A stretch of 9,524 bases of DNA, from contig JBCCFC010000456.1 of NCBI GenBank assembly GCA_039029935.1, positions 1 to 9,524 on the forward strand, written 5' to 3'. This document shows, piece after piece, positions 1-5,385 of the stretch. The DNA is from G039029935 sp039029935 (lineage in GTDB: Bacteria; Chloroflexota; Anaerolineae; Caldilineales; Caldilineaceae). How positions within the stretch are numbered: position 1 is the first letter of the stretch; each line of letters opens with the position of its first letter. Both the position numbers and the translations under genes were made by a program. The notes below the pieces were generated by a model. The model was not told the DNA's origin, did not search any database, and saw nothing but the letters and a program-made list of their open reading frames with translations.

Positions 1-176
1 CTCTTCTTATTTTCACCTACTCTTCTTTCCTTTGCAACTTTTCCCTTTTTTCTCACCCTCCATAAACCCTTGTCTATCGTGTCTTGGCTTTCAGATCACT
101 CCTCATTCTTGCTTTTTAACAACACATTTGATTATATTCGTTTCTAAATGTTTCCCTTATACTTTTTCAACACTCT
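1..176. other. No gene seen; pyrimidine-rich non-coding stretch
   Basis: No open frame of useful length and no convincing hairpin or promoter is visible. The plus strand is strongly rich in T and C, so the minus strand, which would be the 3' trailer of the GNAT gene, is purine-rich. It may contain the decayed end of that gene: in the -1 frame about ten residues continue past the GNAT stop before another stop. Confidence 0.4.
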
Positions 177-674
177 CTATAGCTTGAGTGCTGGCAGTTG
201 AGGTGAGGTTGTGTTACAGATGATGCGCTGGAAGCCATTGGCATGGCACCAATCAATGGCTGTTTGGTTTAATAGCGTCCCTACGCCTTGTCGACGACAG
301 TCTGGGTCAACACGAACATAACGCAACTCGGCCACGTCCTCACGGCCTCGCCAACCTTCCGCAAAGGGCATGTTGTCGTGTATCTCTGGCCCACGCCCCA
401 CGAAATCGATACCGACCATGCCCATGACATTTCCGGTCGCCTCATCCACCGCTACCCAAAAACCGAGATAATTCTCAACTGCCTCCTCTAGGCTAGGCAA
501 TGGTGGTGCATCGTGAATCCAGCGTGGATCGCCAGCCACTTGTGCTGCTCGTGCATGTTCCTTCATGGCGTCGATGATGGAGGTATCTTCGGGGCGATAG
601 GGTTTGACTTTTGTGTTGAGGGTTTGGATTTGGGGAAGGTCAATGTACTGGTACGGCCGAATTTGGATAGTCAT
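177..674 (-). CDS. GNAT-family N-acetyltransferase, C-terminally truncated, possible pseudogene
   Basis: GNAT proteins transfer an acetyl group from acetyl-CoA to an amine; the substrate here cannot be read. The 165-residue product shows a typical motif A, with a strand around residues 115-123 (AELRYVRVD) and the acetyl-CoA pyrophosphate loop RRQGVG at 127-132, then the helix DWCHANG and the strand IICNTT. The protein stops at PALKL, where family members continue with an aromatic residue and a Gly-Phe pair of motif B plus a final strand, so the last 15-25 residues appear to be missing. The start ATG (672-674) lies inside the target-site duplication of a MITE, and no ribosome binding site precedes it now. 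Removing the MITE would place this ATG 7 nt after the stop of the HEPN-like gene, so the two were probably co-transcribed. It may be a fading gene. Confidence 0.8.
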   Translation of the reverse strand: MTIQIRPYQYIDLPQIQTLNTKVKPYRPEDTSIIDAMKEHARAAQVAGDPRWIHDAPPLPSLEEAVENYLGFWVAVDEATGNVMGMVGIDFVGRGPEIHDNMPFAEGWRGREDVAELRYVRVDPDCRRQGVGTLLNQTAIDWCHANGFQRIICNTTSPQLPALKL

Positions 675-678
675 AAAA

Positions 679-779
679 GACTCTGCTGCAAAAAGCCCGA
701 CTTCTGTAGAATTTGCTAATCTCTACCACTGGTAAGAAATCGGGTTTTTAGGCGATTTTAACCTTTTTGCAGCAGAGTC
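679..779. mobile_element. 101-bp MITE with 17-bp perfect terminal inverted repeats
   Basis: The left end GACTCTGCTGCAAAAAG (679-695) is the exact reverse complement of 763-779. The element is flanked by ATAAAA at 673-678 and 780-785; the match becomes TCATAAAA (671-678 and 778-785) if the last two bases of the right repeat are counted as target. It contains no transposase and must have moved in trans. The end sequence resembles the TGTTGCAAA-type termini of IS6-family elements, but the parent cannot be fixed by eye. The insertion lies between the HEPN-like gene and the GNAT gene and duplicates the GNAT start codon. Confidence 0.85.
691..749 (-). terminator. Terminator-like hairpin inside the MITE, possibly bidirectional
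   Basis: CCCGACTTCT (696-705) pairs with AGAAATCGGG (735-744) across a 29-nt loop. On the minus strand all ten pairs form, one of them G-U, and a CTTTTT tract follows. On the plus strand there is one A-C mismatch and TTTTT follows. The hairpin would cut transcription coming from the HEPN-like gene just before the GNAT start. The long loop lowers confidence. Confidence 0.45.
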
Positions 780-788
780 ATAAAAAAC

Positions 789-1454
789 TTATATCGTTTT
801 GCTTAGATACTCACCAAGAAAGCGTTCTACGCCATTAATGAGATACTTGACATCCGCGTGGGTATACTCATCCCATTCGCCATGTGCAGCATAGTTACGT
901 AGTGCTATCCAAGCTGTAATCTGTTTTCGCATTGATTCATTGTAAATATCTTTCTTACGCAAATTTGTGTTGAGGTCTTCCAACTTTGTTTTGCCAGTAT
1001 ATGTGACCCCTTGCTGCCTGCATAAATCTTTTAACCCTAACTCAAGTGCGATGCCTGCAACTACACAAGCTATATCCTTGTAGTTGCCCTTTAGAAGCGA
1101 TTTAGCCTGTTCGAGAATTGTATCGCCAAGTTCAGCATTAACAAGTGTTCGTACATCGAATAAATAACCATTCTGAAAATCATGATATGCTGATTGAAAG
1201 GCTCCAAGACAAACGTCTATATAGTCATCATACACTTCATAATCATGATCTCGTATTGTTTTAAATGCATTATTGAATTCAGAAAAATGAATACTGTTTG
1301 TCCCAAAAACTCGACTAATCAAACTATGAGCACTTACCCCCCATGCAGTGAAAGCTCTGGTATCTATAATTTCATCATGAGAAAATGGACTATTATGGTC
1401 AATGGTTTCAGCTAACTCTTTAAAACGTGTTAGGATTCGTTTATCAATGTTCAT
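789..1454 (-). CDS. HEPN-like protein with R-X4-H motif
   Basis: This is a 221-residue soluble protein. The C-terminal half is a helical bundle with a segment near residues 127-147 (IACVVAGIALELGLKDLC) like those of HEPN/DUF4145-type proteins, and the segment ALRNYAAHG gives R186-X4-H191, the pattern that forms the metal-independent RNase site of HEPN domains. The N-terminal 110 residues are not recognised. HEPN proteins are often RNA-cutting toxins or defence effectors, but many are uncharacterised, so RNase activity is inference. The start ATG has an AAGG about 10 nt upstream. The gene lies 62 nt downstream of the HNH gene on the same strand, so the two may share a transcript. The MITE lies 9 nt beyond its stop. 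No adjacent minimal nucleotidyltransferase of the HepT/MntA kind is present. Confidence 0.65.
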   Translation of the reverse strand: MNIDKRILTRFKELAETIDHNSPFSHDEIIDTRAFTAWGVSAHSLISRVFGTNSIHFSEFNNAFKTIRDHDYEVYDDYIDVCLGAFQSAYHDFQNGYLFDVRTLVNAELGDTILEQAKSLLKGNYKDIACVVAGIALELGLKDLCRQQGVTYTGKTKLEDLNTNLRKKDIYNESMRKQITAWIALRNYAAHGEWDEYTHADVKYLINGVERFLGEYLSKTI

Positions 1455-1516
1455 ATAAATGCGACCTTATATTTTTAGTGTTTTTACAGTGGAATAGATG
1501 TATTTGACGAAGTCTG

Positions 1517-1927
1517 CTATGGATAAAGTCCAAACTCTATCAAGTCTTGACGTTCCATCACGCGCTTAATATCATTGAACCGCAAAATGCGCGCCGTCAC
1601 CTCGCCAATATCAGTAATTGGCACAATTGTACTATCATCTAGGTAGAAGTGTTCAGACCATGTATCTTTGCGTGGATTGAAGAAGCGCACGAAATCACCC
1701 GTTTCAGCTATCGAACCGACATCACTACCTTTGTAACGATTACAATGCGTACAGGAATAGGCTAAATTACTAGCTGTTGTCTTGCCACTGTTTTTTTCGC
1801 TGATGATATGGTCAACTTGGCAACCCGCATGGGTATCATCTTCGTGAATCAAACAGTATTCACATCGCTGCAACGCGCGAGCAATCACCAACCGTCGTAG
1901 CACTACACTGATATAAGTAAAGCTCAT
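1517..1927 (-). CDS. HNH endonuclease
   Basis: The 136-residue protein is a compact HNH nuclease of the kind found singly in many genomes. A zinc-binding CEYC (Cys22, Cys25) is followed by the VDH of the active site (Asp39, His40), EKNSGKTTASNL with Asn54, and CTHCNRYKG (Cys59, Cys62, Asn63). The N-terminal leader SVVLRRLVIARALQRCEYC is the usual short helix before the first cysteine pair. The second glycine of the common GG pair is Ser-Gly here, and the catalytic residues are present. The ATG at 1927 is fixed by an in-frame TAA three codons upstream; no clear ribosome binding site precedes it. It begins 31 nt after the stop of the 78-residue acidic protein, an arrangement that suggests a two-gene unit. 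Target DNA and role are unknown: toxin, defence nuclease or selfish endonuclease are all possible. Confidence 0.88.
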   Translation of the reverse strand: MSFTYISVVLRRLVIARALQRCEYCLIHEDDTHAGCQVDHIISEKNSGKTTASNLAYSCTHCNRYKGSDVGSIAETGDFVRFFNPRKDTWSEHFYLDDSTIVPITDIGEVTARILRFNDIKRVMERQDLIEFGLYP

Positions 1928-1958
1928 TGGAATTTATCGCTCATTTTATGCGACATAA

Positions 1959-2195
1959 TTATTGTAAGAATCGGCGGGCGCGCGCCTTTGCCATTCGCAT
2001 AATATGTTCAAGCATTAGATAATGATCCAATTCCGCCGTTTCTTCATCTGTCAGTCCATCCGTCTTTTCACGATAGATCAACTCTTCAATTCGCTCTCGG
2101 GCCTTTTCAGATGGCCGAAAATTAATTAGATTTTGAGGAGGGATGGATGATGAGATAAAGTCGATAATTTCGGTATATGCTGGTGTTATAATCAT
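1959..2195 (-). CDS. Small charged protein preceding the HNH gene, unknown function
   Basis: The 78-residue product starts MIITPAYTEIIDF and continues with the helical segment FRPSEKARERIEELIYREK, then an acidic turn (DGLTDEETAELDHY) and a closing basic helix, MRMAKARARRF. The start at 2195 is chosen over an upstream in-frame one at 2237 because AGGA/AGGAG sits 5-10 nt before it and the extra 14 residues look non-native. There is no membrane segment or cysteine. Proteins with this charged helix-turn-helix look often precede stand-alone HNH genes, from general memory of such loci. It may be a partner or antitoxin of the downstream nuclease, but no known antitoxin fold is recognised, so that role is inference. 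A candidate promoter lies 85-113 nt upstream. Confidence 0.8.
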   Translation of the reverse strand: MIITPAYTEIIDFISSSIPPQNLINFRPSEKARERIEELIYREKTDGLTDEETAELDHYLMLEHIMRMAKARARRFLQ

Positions 2196-2279
2196 TTGAT
2201 TCCTGCTCCTTTGCTTAATACAAACTATTACAAACATAGCTCATGTCATCTTTGTAAGCTATACTTTCTCAGAACCGAT

Positions 2280-2308
2280 ATTCTACCATGTTTATAAAAG
2301 AATGATAA
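2280..2308 (-). promoter_or_regulatory. Candidate sigma-70-type promoter for the small-protein/HNH unit
   Basis: Reading the minus strand, TTATCA (2303-2308) and TAGAAT (2280-2285) are separated by exactly 17 nt. The -10 box matches five of six consensus bases and the -35 box four of six. It sits in the only sizeable gap (2238-2340) between the nucleotidyltransferase gene and the 78-residue gene and would give a leader of roughly 75-80 nt. The match is by eye only. Confidence 0.35.
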
Positions 2309-2340
2309 GTTGAGTATGCCCTAGAAGTACGATTGATGAG

Positions 2341-2877
2341 CTATCTCTTGATATCCTGCAATGATTTCTGGACTTCCGCTAGATTCATTTTCATTGCGGA
2401 GATGTCCAAATCAAATTTGTCTGCCTGCAAGAATGAACTATCTACGACACGCACCAACTGATCAAACGTAATGAAGTTGTTGCGAATCAAAAAGAGGATA
2501 TCCTCAATATCTGTCTCAAACCCTCGGTCAATTTTGCTCAGAGCAATCGTATATGGGTCAATGATATACACATTTAGGTGACTAAATTGCCCGATATAAA
2601 TATGATTGTCATCGGGGCTTTGTGGCATTGGGACAAACTCGTGAATAGGTACAGGTTCAACAGCGAGATCCATGTCGTTAGCAACCTGCTCAATCGTGTG
2701 TTGCAAAAGACTCTTGCTTAGATCATCACCAACATAGTCTATATCCTCTGTAGGACGTGGGTTGCCAAGAAGACAGAGGGCTGCCCCACCAAGTAATACT
2801 AAGGTAGATGGCTGCTCGTGACGATTCCCGACTTCTATCAAAAACTGTTGAATTTGTGTGCGTGATAGACCATTCAT
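2341..2877 (-). CDS. DUF6036/AbiEii-like nucleotidyltransferase
   Basis: The 178-residue protein has the core of a minimal nucleotidyltransferase fold: the strand STLVLLGGAAL with Gly30-Gly31, then RPTEDIDYVG with the metal-binding pair Asp45 and Asp47, and later the segment YTIALSKIDRGFETDIEDI (about 109-127) with the conserved lysine and acidic residues of the DUF6036/AbiEii group. Such enzymes transfer nucleotides to RNA or protein, and several are toxins of type IV-like toxin-antitoxin or abortive-infection systems; the substrate here is unknown. Its start codon overlaps the stop of the upstream 167-residue gene by one base (TAATG), which implies translational coupling and a two-protein unit. 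The C-terminus is a charged helix. The fold assignment is fairly sure; a toxin role is inference. Confidence 0.8.
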   Translation of the reverse strand: MNGLSRTQIQQFLIEVGNRHEQPSTLVLLGGAALCLLGNPRPTEDIDYVGDDLSKSLLQHTIEQVANDMDLAVEPVPIHEFVPMPQSPDDNHIYIGQFSHLNVYIIDPYTIALSKIDRGFETDIEDILFLIRNNFITFDQLVRVVDSSFLQADKFDLDISAMKMNLAEVQKSLQDIKR

Positions 2878-3380
2878 TATTTTGTCTTCTTCAGAAATTT
2901 TAACAACTTCTGTACACCATGTTCATAGGTCCCAAGCCAGTTAATTTTGCGTCCACTCAACTCTTTATGTCGTTCATCCAGTGCTTGAAGTCCATCGTCT
3001 ATTTCGTCCGATGATATCTCAAGCTCATTAGAGAATAAATCAGGAAGCCAGTTCATGACGGGATGAATGATTTCCAATTGGCTATGATATTTTTTCTGTA
3101 AAAAGTGGGATGCTGTGTAGTAACAGGTCAGCACAAGTTGTGCATTGCCTGATAAATCCCTATATGCATGAGGGACATAGGCTGCATACTCTGGTCGTTG
3201 CAAAAAAAGTGGAATCAAGGCCAAACGAACGCGTGCCTCGTTGCTGGCTGCTAATGCGCAAATGAACGTAGCTGGTGGTATAGGTAGATTGCTTGGATTG
3301 TCGGTGCCACCACGCAAAAATGGGACTTTAAGCCGAGCCAGTTCGTCCACAAGTTGGTCGTTATCGAAAGTATGGTACAC
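2877..3380 (-). CDS. Conserved protein of unknown function coupled to the nucleotidyltransferase
   Basis: This is a 167-residue, mostly helical, soluble protein. The central segment SNEARVRLALIPLFLQRPEYAAY (about 46-68) followed by NAQLVLTCYYTASHFLQKKYHSQL is its most characteristic part. I recall similar proteins next to DUF6036-type nucleotidyltransferases, but I cannot name a Pfam family. The start is GTG at 3378-3380, with AAGGA about 11 nt upstream; no in-frame ATG is close. It ends in a one-base TAATG overlap with the nucleotidyltransferase, so the two are made together. Being first in a coupled pair suits an antitoxin or partner subunit. That is inference from position only, since no DNA-binding motif or known antitoxin domain is visible. 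Confidence 0.75.
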   Translation of the reverse strand: MYHTFDNDQLVDELARLKVPFLRGGTDNPSNLPIPPATFICALAASNEARVRLALIPLFLQRPEYAAYVPHAYRDLSGNAQLVLTCYYTASHFLQKKYHSQLEIIHPVMNWLPDLFSNELEISSDEIDDGLQALDERHKELSGRKINWLGTYEHGVQKLLKFLKKTK

Positions 3381-3433
3381 GTCTAAAAACGTCCTTGAAC
3401 AGAAACAGAGTTCTCCATGTTCTTCCGTATCCG

Positions 3434-3664
3434 CTATCGCAACCCATTACTAGATTCAGCCACGCGTACACACTGTTTCGCCCACGCTGCAACATCCTGT
3501 TTCAGGGCAGGCTTCGGGTTTTCTGTATAATCAATGATAAGCCGATACCTTGCCCGATGATAGACATCTTTGATCAATTTTCCCAAATCCAGAGATGGTT
3601 CTTGTTCATTCGGACAAAGCGGCACTGGAAATACGGGGATAGCATCCCTCACATCAAAGGTATG
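3434..3664 (-). pseudogene. DUF4058 family remnant, C-terminal part only
   Basis: About 77 residues match the end of DUF4058 proteins, which are common in Chloroflexota and cyanobacteria and have no known function: TFDVRDAIPVFPVPLCP, then EPSLDLGKLIKDVYHRARY and LIIDYTENPKPAL, ending with DVAAWAKQ. Full-length members are roughly 250-350 residues and normally start with an MPSPFPGMDPYLE-like sequence, which is absent. The frame stays open upstream into the trailer of iscB with no plausible start; a GTG at 3650-3652 is the only internal candidate. The break in similarity falls between the iscB stop (3716) and about 3664. The IscB element, or a rearrangement at its end, therefore probably removed the 5' part. 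The natural C-terminus and stop are intact. Confidence 0.7.
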
Positions 3665-3698
3665 GCAACTAGTCTCCCGGAATATACCATTTTATACA

Positions 3699-3710
3699 GT
3701 TTTGTAGAAT
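3699..3710 (-). repeat. 12-bp direct repeat, copy just after the iscB stop
   Basis: On the minus strand this reads ATTCTACAAAAC and begins 5 nt beyond the iscB stop codon. An identical copy lies 3 nt before the iscB start (4952-4963). Each copy is followed on the minus strand by an A-run and ATG, so similarity extends loosely beyond the 12 exact bases. It may mark the right-end signal of the IscB element. Confidence 0.7.
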
Positions 3711-3715
3711 AGAGT

Positions 3716-4948
3716 TCATTCTGGTATTCTTTGCCAAAAAATCGTTCGACAATGCTGTAATAATTGGCAATCGGCGGTCTTGGCAGAAGGCGGTTCACCG
3801 TTGACTCTCTGAAAAGCCAAACGGCCATTACTATAAATCGAATTGACCTGCTTGACCCATTTCTGCTTGACACGCACAATATCCCCTTTGCGAAAGCCAT
3901 CCACTTCTGTATTGATTTGATAACGAACCCGACCTTTGCCCTTGCGTGGGAGATCGTGATACTGTCTTCGAGTTTGTCTGGGTCGAAACTGAACTTTGTA
4001 AAAATTATCGCGAGAAGGCTTGACAATTTCATCCGTATCCATGACGGTAATACACATCGCATCCATATCATGCGATTTATCAAAGCCTTGCTCCTTGCGG
4101 AACGTAGCCGTTTCATAGCCAAACACCTTGGACACGTTTGCTATCTGTGTCAAACAAGCATACAAGTGGGCTTTCCCTTGCATCGTCCGCTGGGCAATCT
4201 GGTCCTTGAATCCCGATACACCAGTGATGTTGAGCGTGATTTTGCCATCATGCACCCTCTCGTGACACCGATGGCAGAGCGTGAGCAGATTCTCAAGTGT
4301 ATCCTTGCCGCCGTTGCGACGGAACACGATATGATGAGCCTCTAACCGGACGTTTTTCTGGTGACAATGCTGACATTCATACCCATCTCGCATCAGGGTC
4401 GCCATCCGAAGATTCTCGTTCAACCGTTTTGGGTCTTGGTAGTCTCGACCGTTCAATGTTGGGTCGTTCAGCCGTGCGATGTCCACTTGCACATCCTCCA
4501 CCACAATGCGACTGATAGGCAGCGGTATTTGACGAATCACACGTAGCACTTCCTCCACATTTGCCCGAATTGAGGGCGGTAGACGGCCACTTCGTTTGCT
4601 ACTTCCACGATTATCGAACCGTTTTGCGCGATACCATTTGCGGTTTCTCCTCTGGCGGCGGTTCGCACGTCTTGTCTCCATCTTTTGCTTGATGTCCGTT
4701 CGATGATGTATTTCTATCGACATCAGCACTTCACCATTTCCTACCGCACTCACACCTGTTCTATGACTTCCTTTGTCAATCCCAACTGTTACCTCTTGAA
4801 CATTCTCTTCACAGTCCCACAATAGCTGGATTGTAAATGGTTCTCGATTCACGACTTTTGCTTTGCCATCTCGCAGTAGATGTCGCGCCTTCGCTGGTTT
4901 ACATGGCATTAATGGCTTGCCATTCTTGTTTATTACATAGACTAACAT
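3716..4948 (-). CDS. iscB: IscB RNA-guided nuclease (RuvC + HNH, Cas9 ancestor family)
   Basis: IscB uses an omega-RNA to guide cutting of double-stranded DNA. The 410-residue protein has all the expected parts: the N-terminal PLMP domain (KPLMP at 11-15, then ARHLLRDGKAKVVNREPFTI); RuvC-I VGIDKGSHRTG with Asp58; an arginine-rich bridge helix at about 92-114 (RRANRRQRRNRKWYRAKRF); RuvC-II RIVVEDV with Glu151; an inserted HNH domain at about 190-232 with Cys192/Cys195, His205-His206, Asn220 and Cys225/Cys228; RuvC-III SHDMDAMC with His293 and Asp296; and a C-terminal RNA/target-interaction region containing GFRKGDIVRV. The length is normal for the family and all catalytic residues are present, so it appears intact. 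No ribosome binding site is near the ATG: an AGGAG lies 17 nt upstream, inside the RNA 3' end, as is common at these loci. The HNH is of the HHIVFRRNGG...CHRCHE type rather than the more Cas9-like form. Confidence 0.93.
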   Translation of the reverse strand: MLVYVINKNGKPLMPCKPAKARHLLRDGKAKVVNREPFTIQLLWDCEENVQEVTVGIDKGSHRTGVSAVGNGEVLMSIEIHHRTDIKQKMETRRANRRQRRNRKWYRAKRFDNRGSSKRSGRLPPSIRANVEEVLRVIRQIPLPISRIVVEDVQVDIARLNDPTLNGRDYQDPKRLNENLRMATLMRDGYECQHCHQKNVRLEAHHIVFRRNGGKDTLENLLTLCHRCHERVHDGKITLNITGVSGFKDQIAQRTMQGKAHLYACLTQIANVSKVFGYETATFRKEQGFDKSHDMDAMCITVMDTDEIVKPSRDNFYKVQFRPRQTRRQYHDLPRKGKGRVRYQINTEVDGFRKGDIVRVKQKWVKQVNSIYSNGRLAFQRVNGEPPSAKTADCQLLQHCRTIFWQRIPE

Positions 4949-4951
4949 TTT

Positions 4952-4963
4952 GTTTTGTAGAAT
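4952..4963 (-). repeat. 12-bp direct repeat, copy just before the iscB start
   Basis: The minus strand reads ATTCTACAAAAC, three bases before the ATG and at the 3' end of the presumed omega-RNA. Known omega-RNAs end with a similar TTTTACAAAAG-like segment just before iscB, so this copy is probably part of the conserved RNA. The identical copy after the stop is at 3699-3710. Confidence 0.7.
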
Positions 4964-5137
4964 CTCCTGTTAGCAAGAGTGAGTTGCTCCTCGCGGCTGT
5001 TACATAGGCTTGTCATGTCCAGAACACCTTCACGTTTCCGCTACCCTTAATCCTGAACCACAGTGCGACCGACTGGAACCACATCTGTCGGTGTGTTCAC
5101 CTATCTAACTTCTGCTACCGAAATAGCCCGCTGTTAA
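4952..5137 (-). ncRNA. Omega-RNA (HEARO RNA) of the IscB locus
   Basis: The 186 nt before iscB carry no protein but several consistent hairpins, read on the minus strand. GCTA-TTTCGG-TAGC and GGTG-AACA-CACC lie at the 5' side. ACCGAC (5087-5092) pairs with GTCGGT (5068-5073). GTTCAGGA pairs with TTCTGGAC over eight positions, two of them G-U, enclosing a GCG-GAAA-CGT tetraloop hairpin. AGCAA-CTCACTC-TTGCT lies near the 3' end. A structured RNA directly upstream of iscB is the hallmark of HEARO/omega-RNA, which carries the guide at its 5' end, taken from DNA flanking the element. The 5' boundary, and hence the guide, is uncertain; it would fall around 5130-5160. Confidence 0.75.
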
Positions 5138-5145
5138 CTCCATGT

Positions 5146-5232
5146 TTATGCATAAAACACCATAAATTTAGGAACTATTGCATCACCAGCTCCTGTCCAC
5201 ATATCTGCAAAGGGCAGAGTATTTGTCATCAT
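5146..5232 (-). CDS. 28-codon reading frame with strong ribosome binding site, possibly a gene cut short
   Basis: This short frame begins with two ATGs (5232 and 5229) preceded by GGAGGA (5241-5246) at an ideal 8-nt spacing, and it encodes MMTNTLPFADMWTG... ending KFMVFYA. I do not recognise it. There is no signal peptide or membrane segment, and it does not match the usual N-terminus of DUF4058, so it is not the missing half of that gene. Its stop lies within about 10 nt of the presumed left end of the IscB element, inside a TTTATGCATAAA palindrome. It may therefore be the start of a longer gene truncated by the insertion. It could also be a small protein in its own right, or chance. Confidence 0.35.
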   Translation of the reverse strand: MMTNTLPFADMWTGAGDAIVPKFMVFYA

Positions 5233-5288
5233 AGCAAATATCCTCCGTATCAGCAAGATTCAACACAAAACCCGCTGTAATCATCGCG

Positions 5289-5327
5289 AACCTGAACAAA
5301 TGATGCTAACCCAATTTTGTGCAGGTT
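5289..5327. repeat. Inverted repeat in the glgP upstream region
   Basis: AACCTGAACAAA (5289-5300) and TTTGTGCAGGTT (5316-5327) are complementary at 11 of 12 positions, separated by 15 nt. The repeat lies just upstream of the candidate glgP promoter. It lacks a T-run on the plus strand, so it is more likely an operator-like site or a structural hairpin than a terminator. Confidence 0.4.
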
Positions 5328-5332
5328 TATCA

Positions 5333-5361
5333 TTGCTCATTTGCGTACAAGAATGTATGAT
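5333..5361 (+). promoter_or_regulatory. Candidate promoter for the glgP leader
   Basis: TTGCTC (5333-5338) and TATGAT (5356-5361) are separated by exactly 17 nt. The -10 box matches five of six consensus bases; the -35 box matches only TTG. Transcription would start near 5368, about 18 nt before the terminator hairpin. A TATAAAAT at 5433-5440, downstream of the hairpin, is an alternative -10 but has no good -35 partner. Confidence 0.35.
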
Positions 5362-5385
5362 AAAGAGTGACAATTTTTTGATGTC

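Larger units (their letters stand above)
3699..5137 (-). mobile_element. IscB-carrying (HEARO-type) insertion element, approximate limits
   Basis: The unit consists of a structured leader RNA, iscB and a short trailer, with no tnpA transposase. IscB loci belong to the IS200/IS605-like superfamily and lack terminal inverted repeats, so the ends cannot be placed exactly. The left limit is set by the first recognisable omega-RNA hairpin (about 5137) and the right by the 12-bp direct repeat after the ORF; the true right end may reach about 3665, where DUF4058 similarity starts. Movement would need a transposase supplied in trans. Confidence 0.5.

Noticed and set aside
701..712. TCTGTAGAAT in the MITE resembling the 12-bp repeat that flanks iscB
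   Set aside because: It has an internal mismatch and sits in a short near-palindrome; similarity is probably coincidental.
2236..2344. 9-bp inverted repeat (ATAGCTCAT / ATGAGCTAT) around the gap between the nucleotidyltransferase and the small-protein gene
   Set aside because: It is too short and too far apart (about 90 nt) to call an element; no target duplication is seen and chance is likely.
3764..4345. Long plus-strand frame of 193 codons, plus a minus-strand frame at 3649-4122
   Set aside because: Both lie over iscB, whose domains are unambiguous; they are shadows of its codon pattern.
5128..5280. CCCGCTGT-TAA-like word present at 5128-5138 and 5271-5280
   Set aside because: Only 8 bases match contiguously and no other similarity surrounds them; not convincing as IscB element ends or a target duplication.
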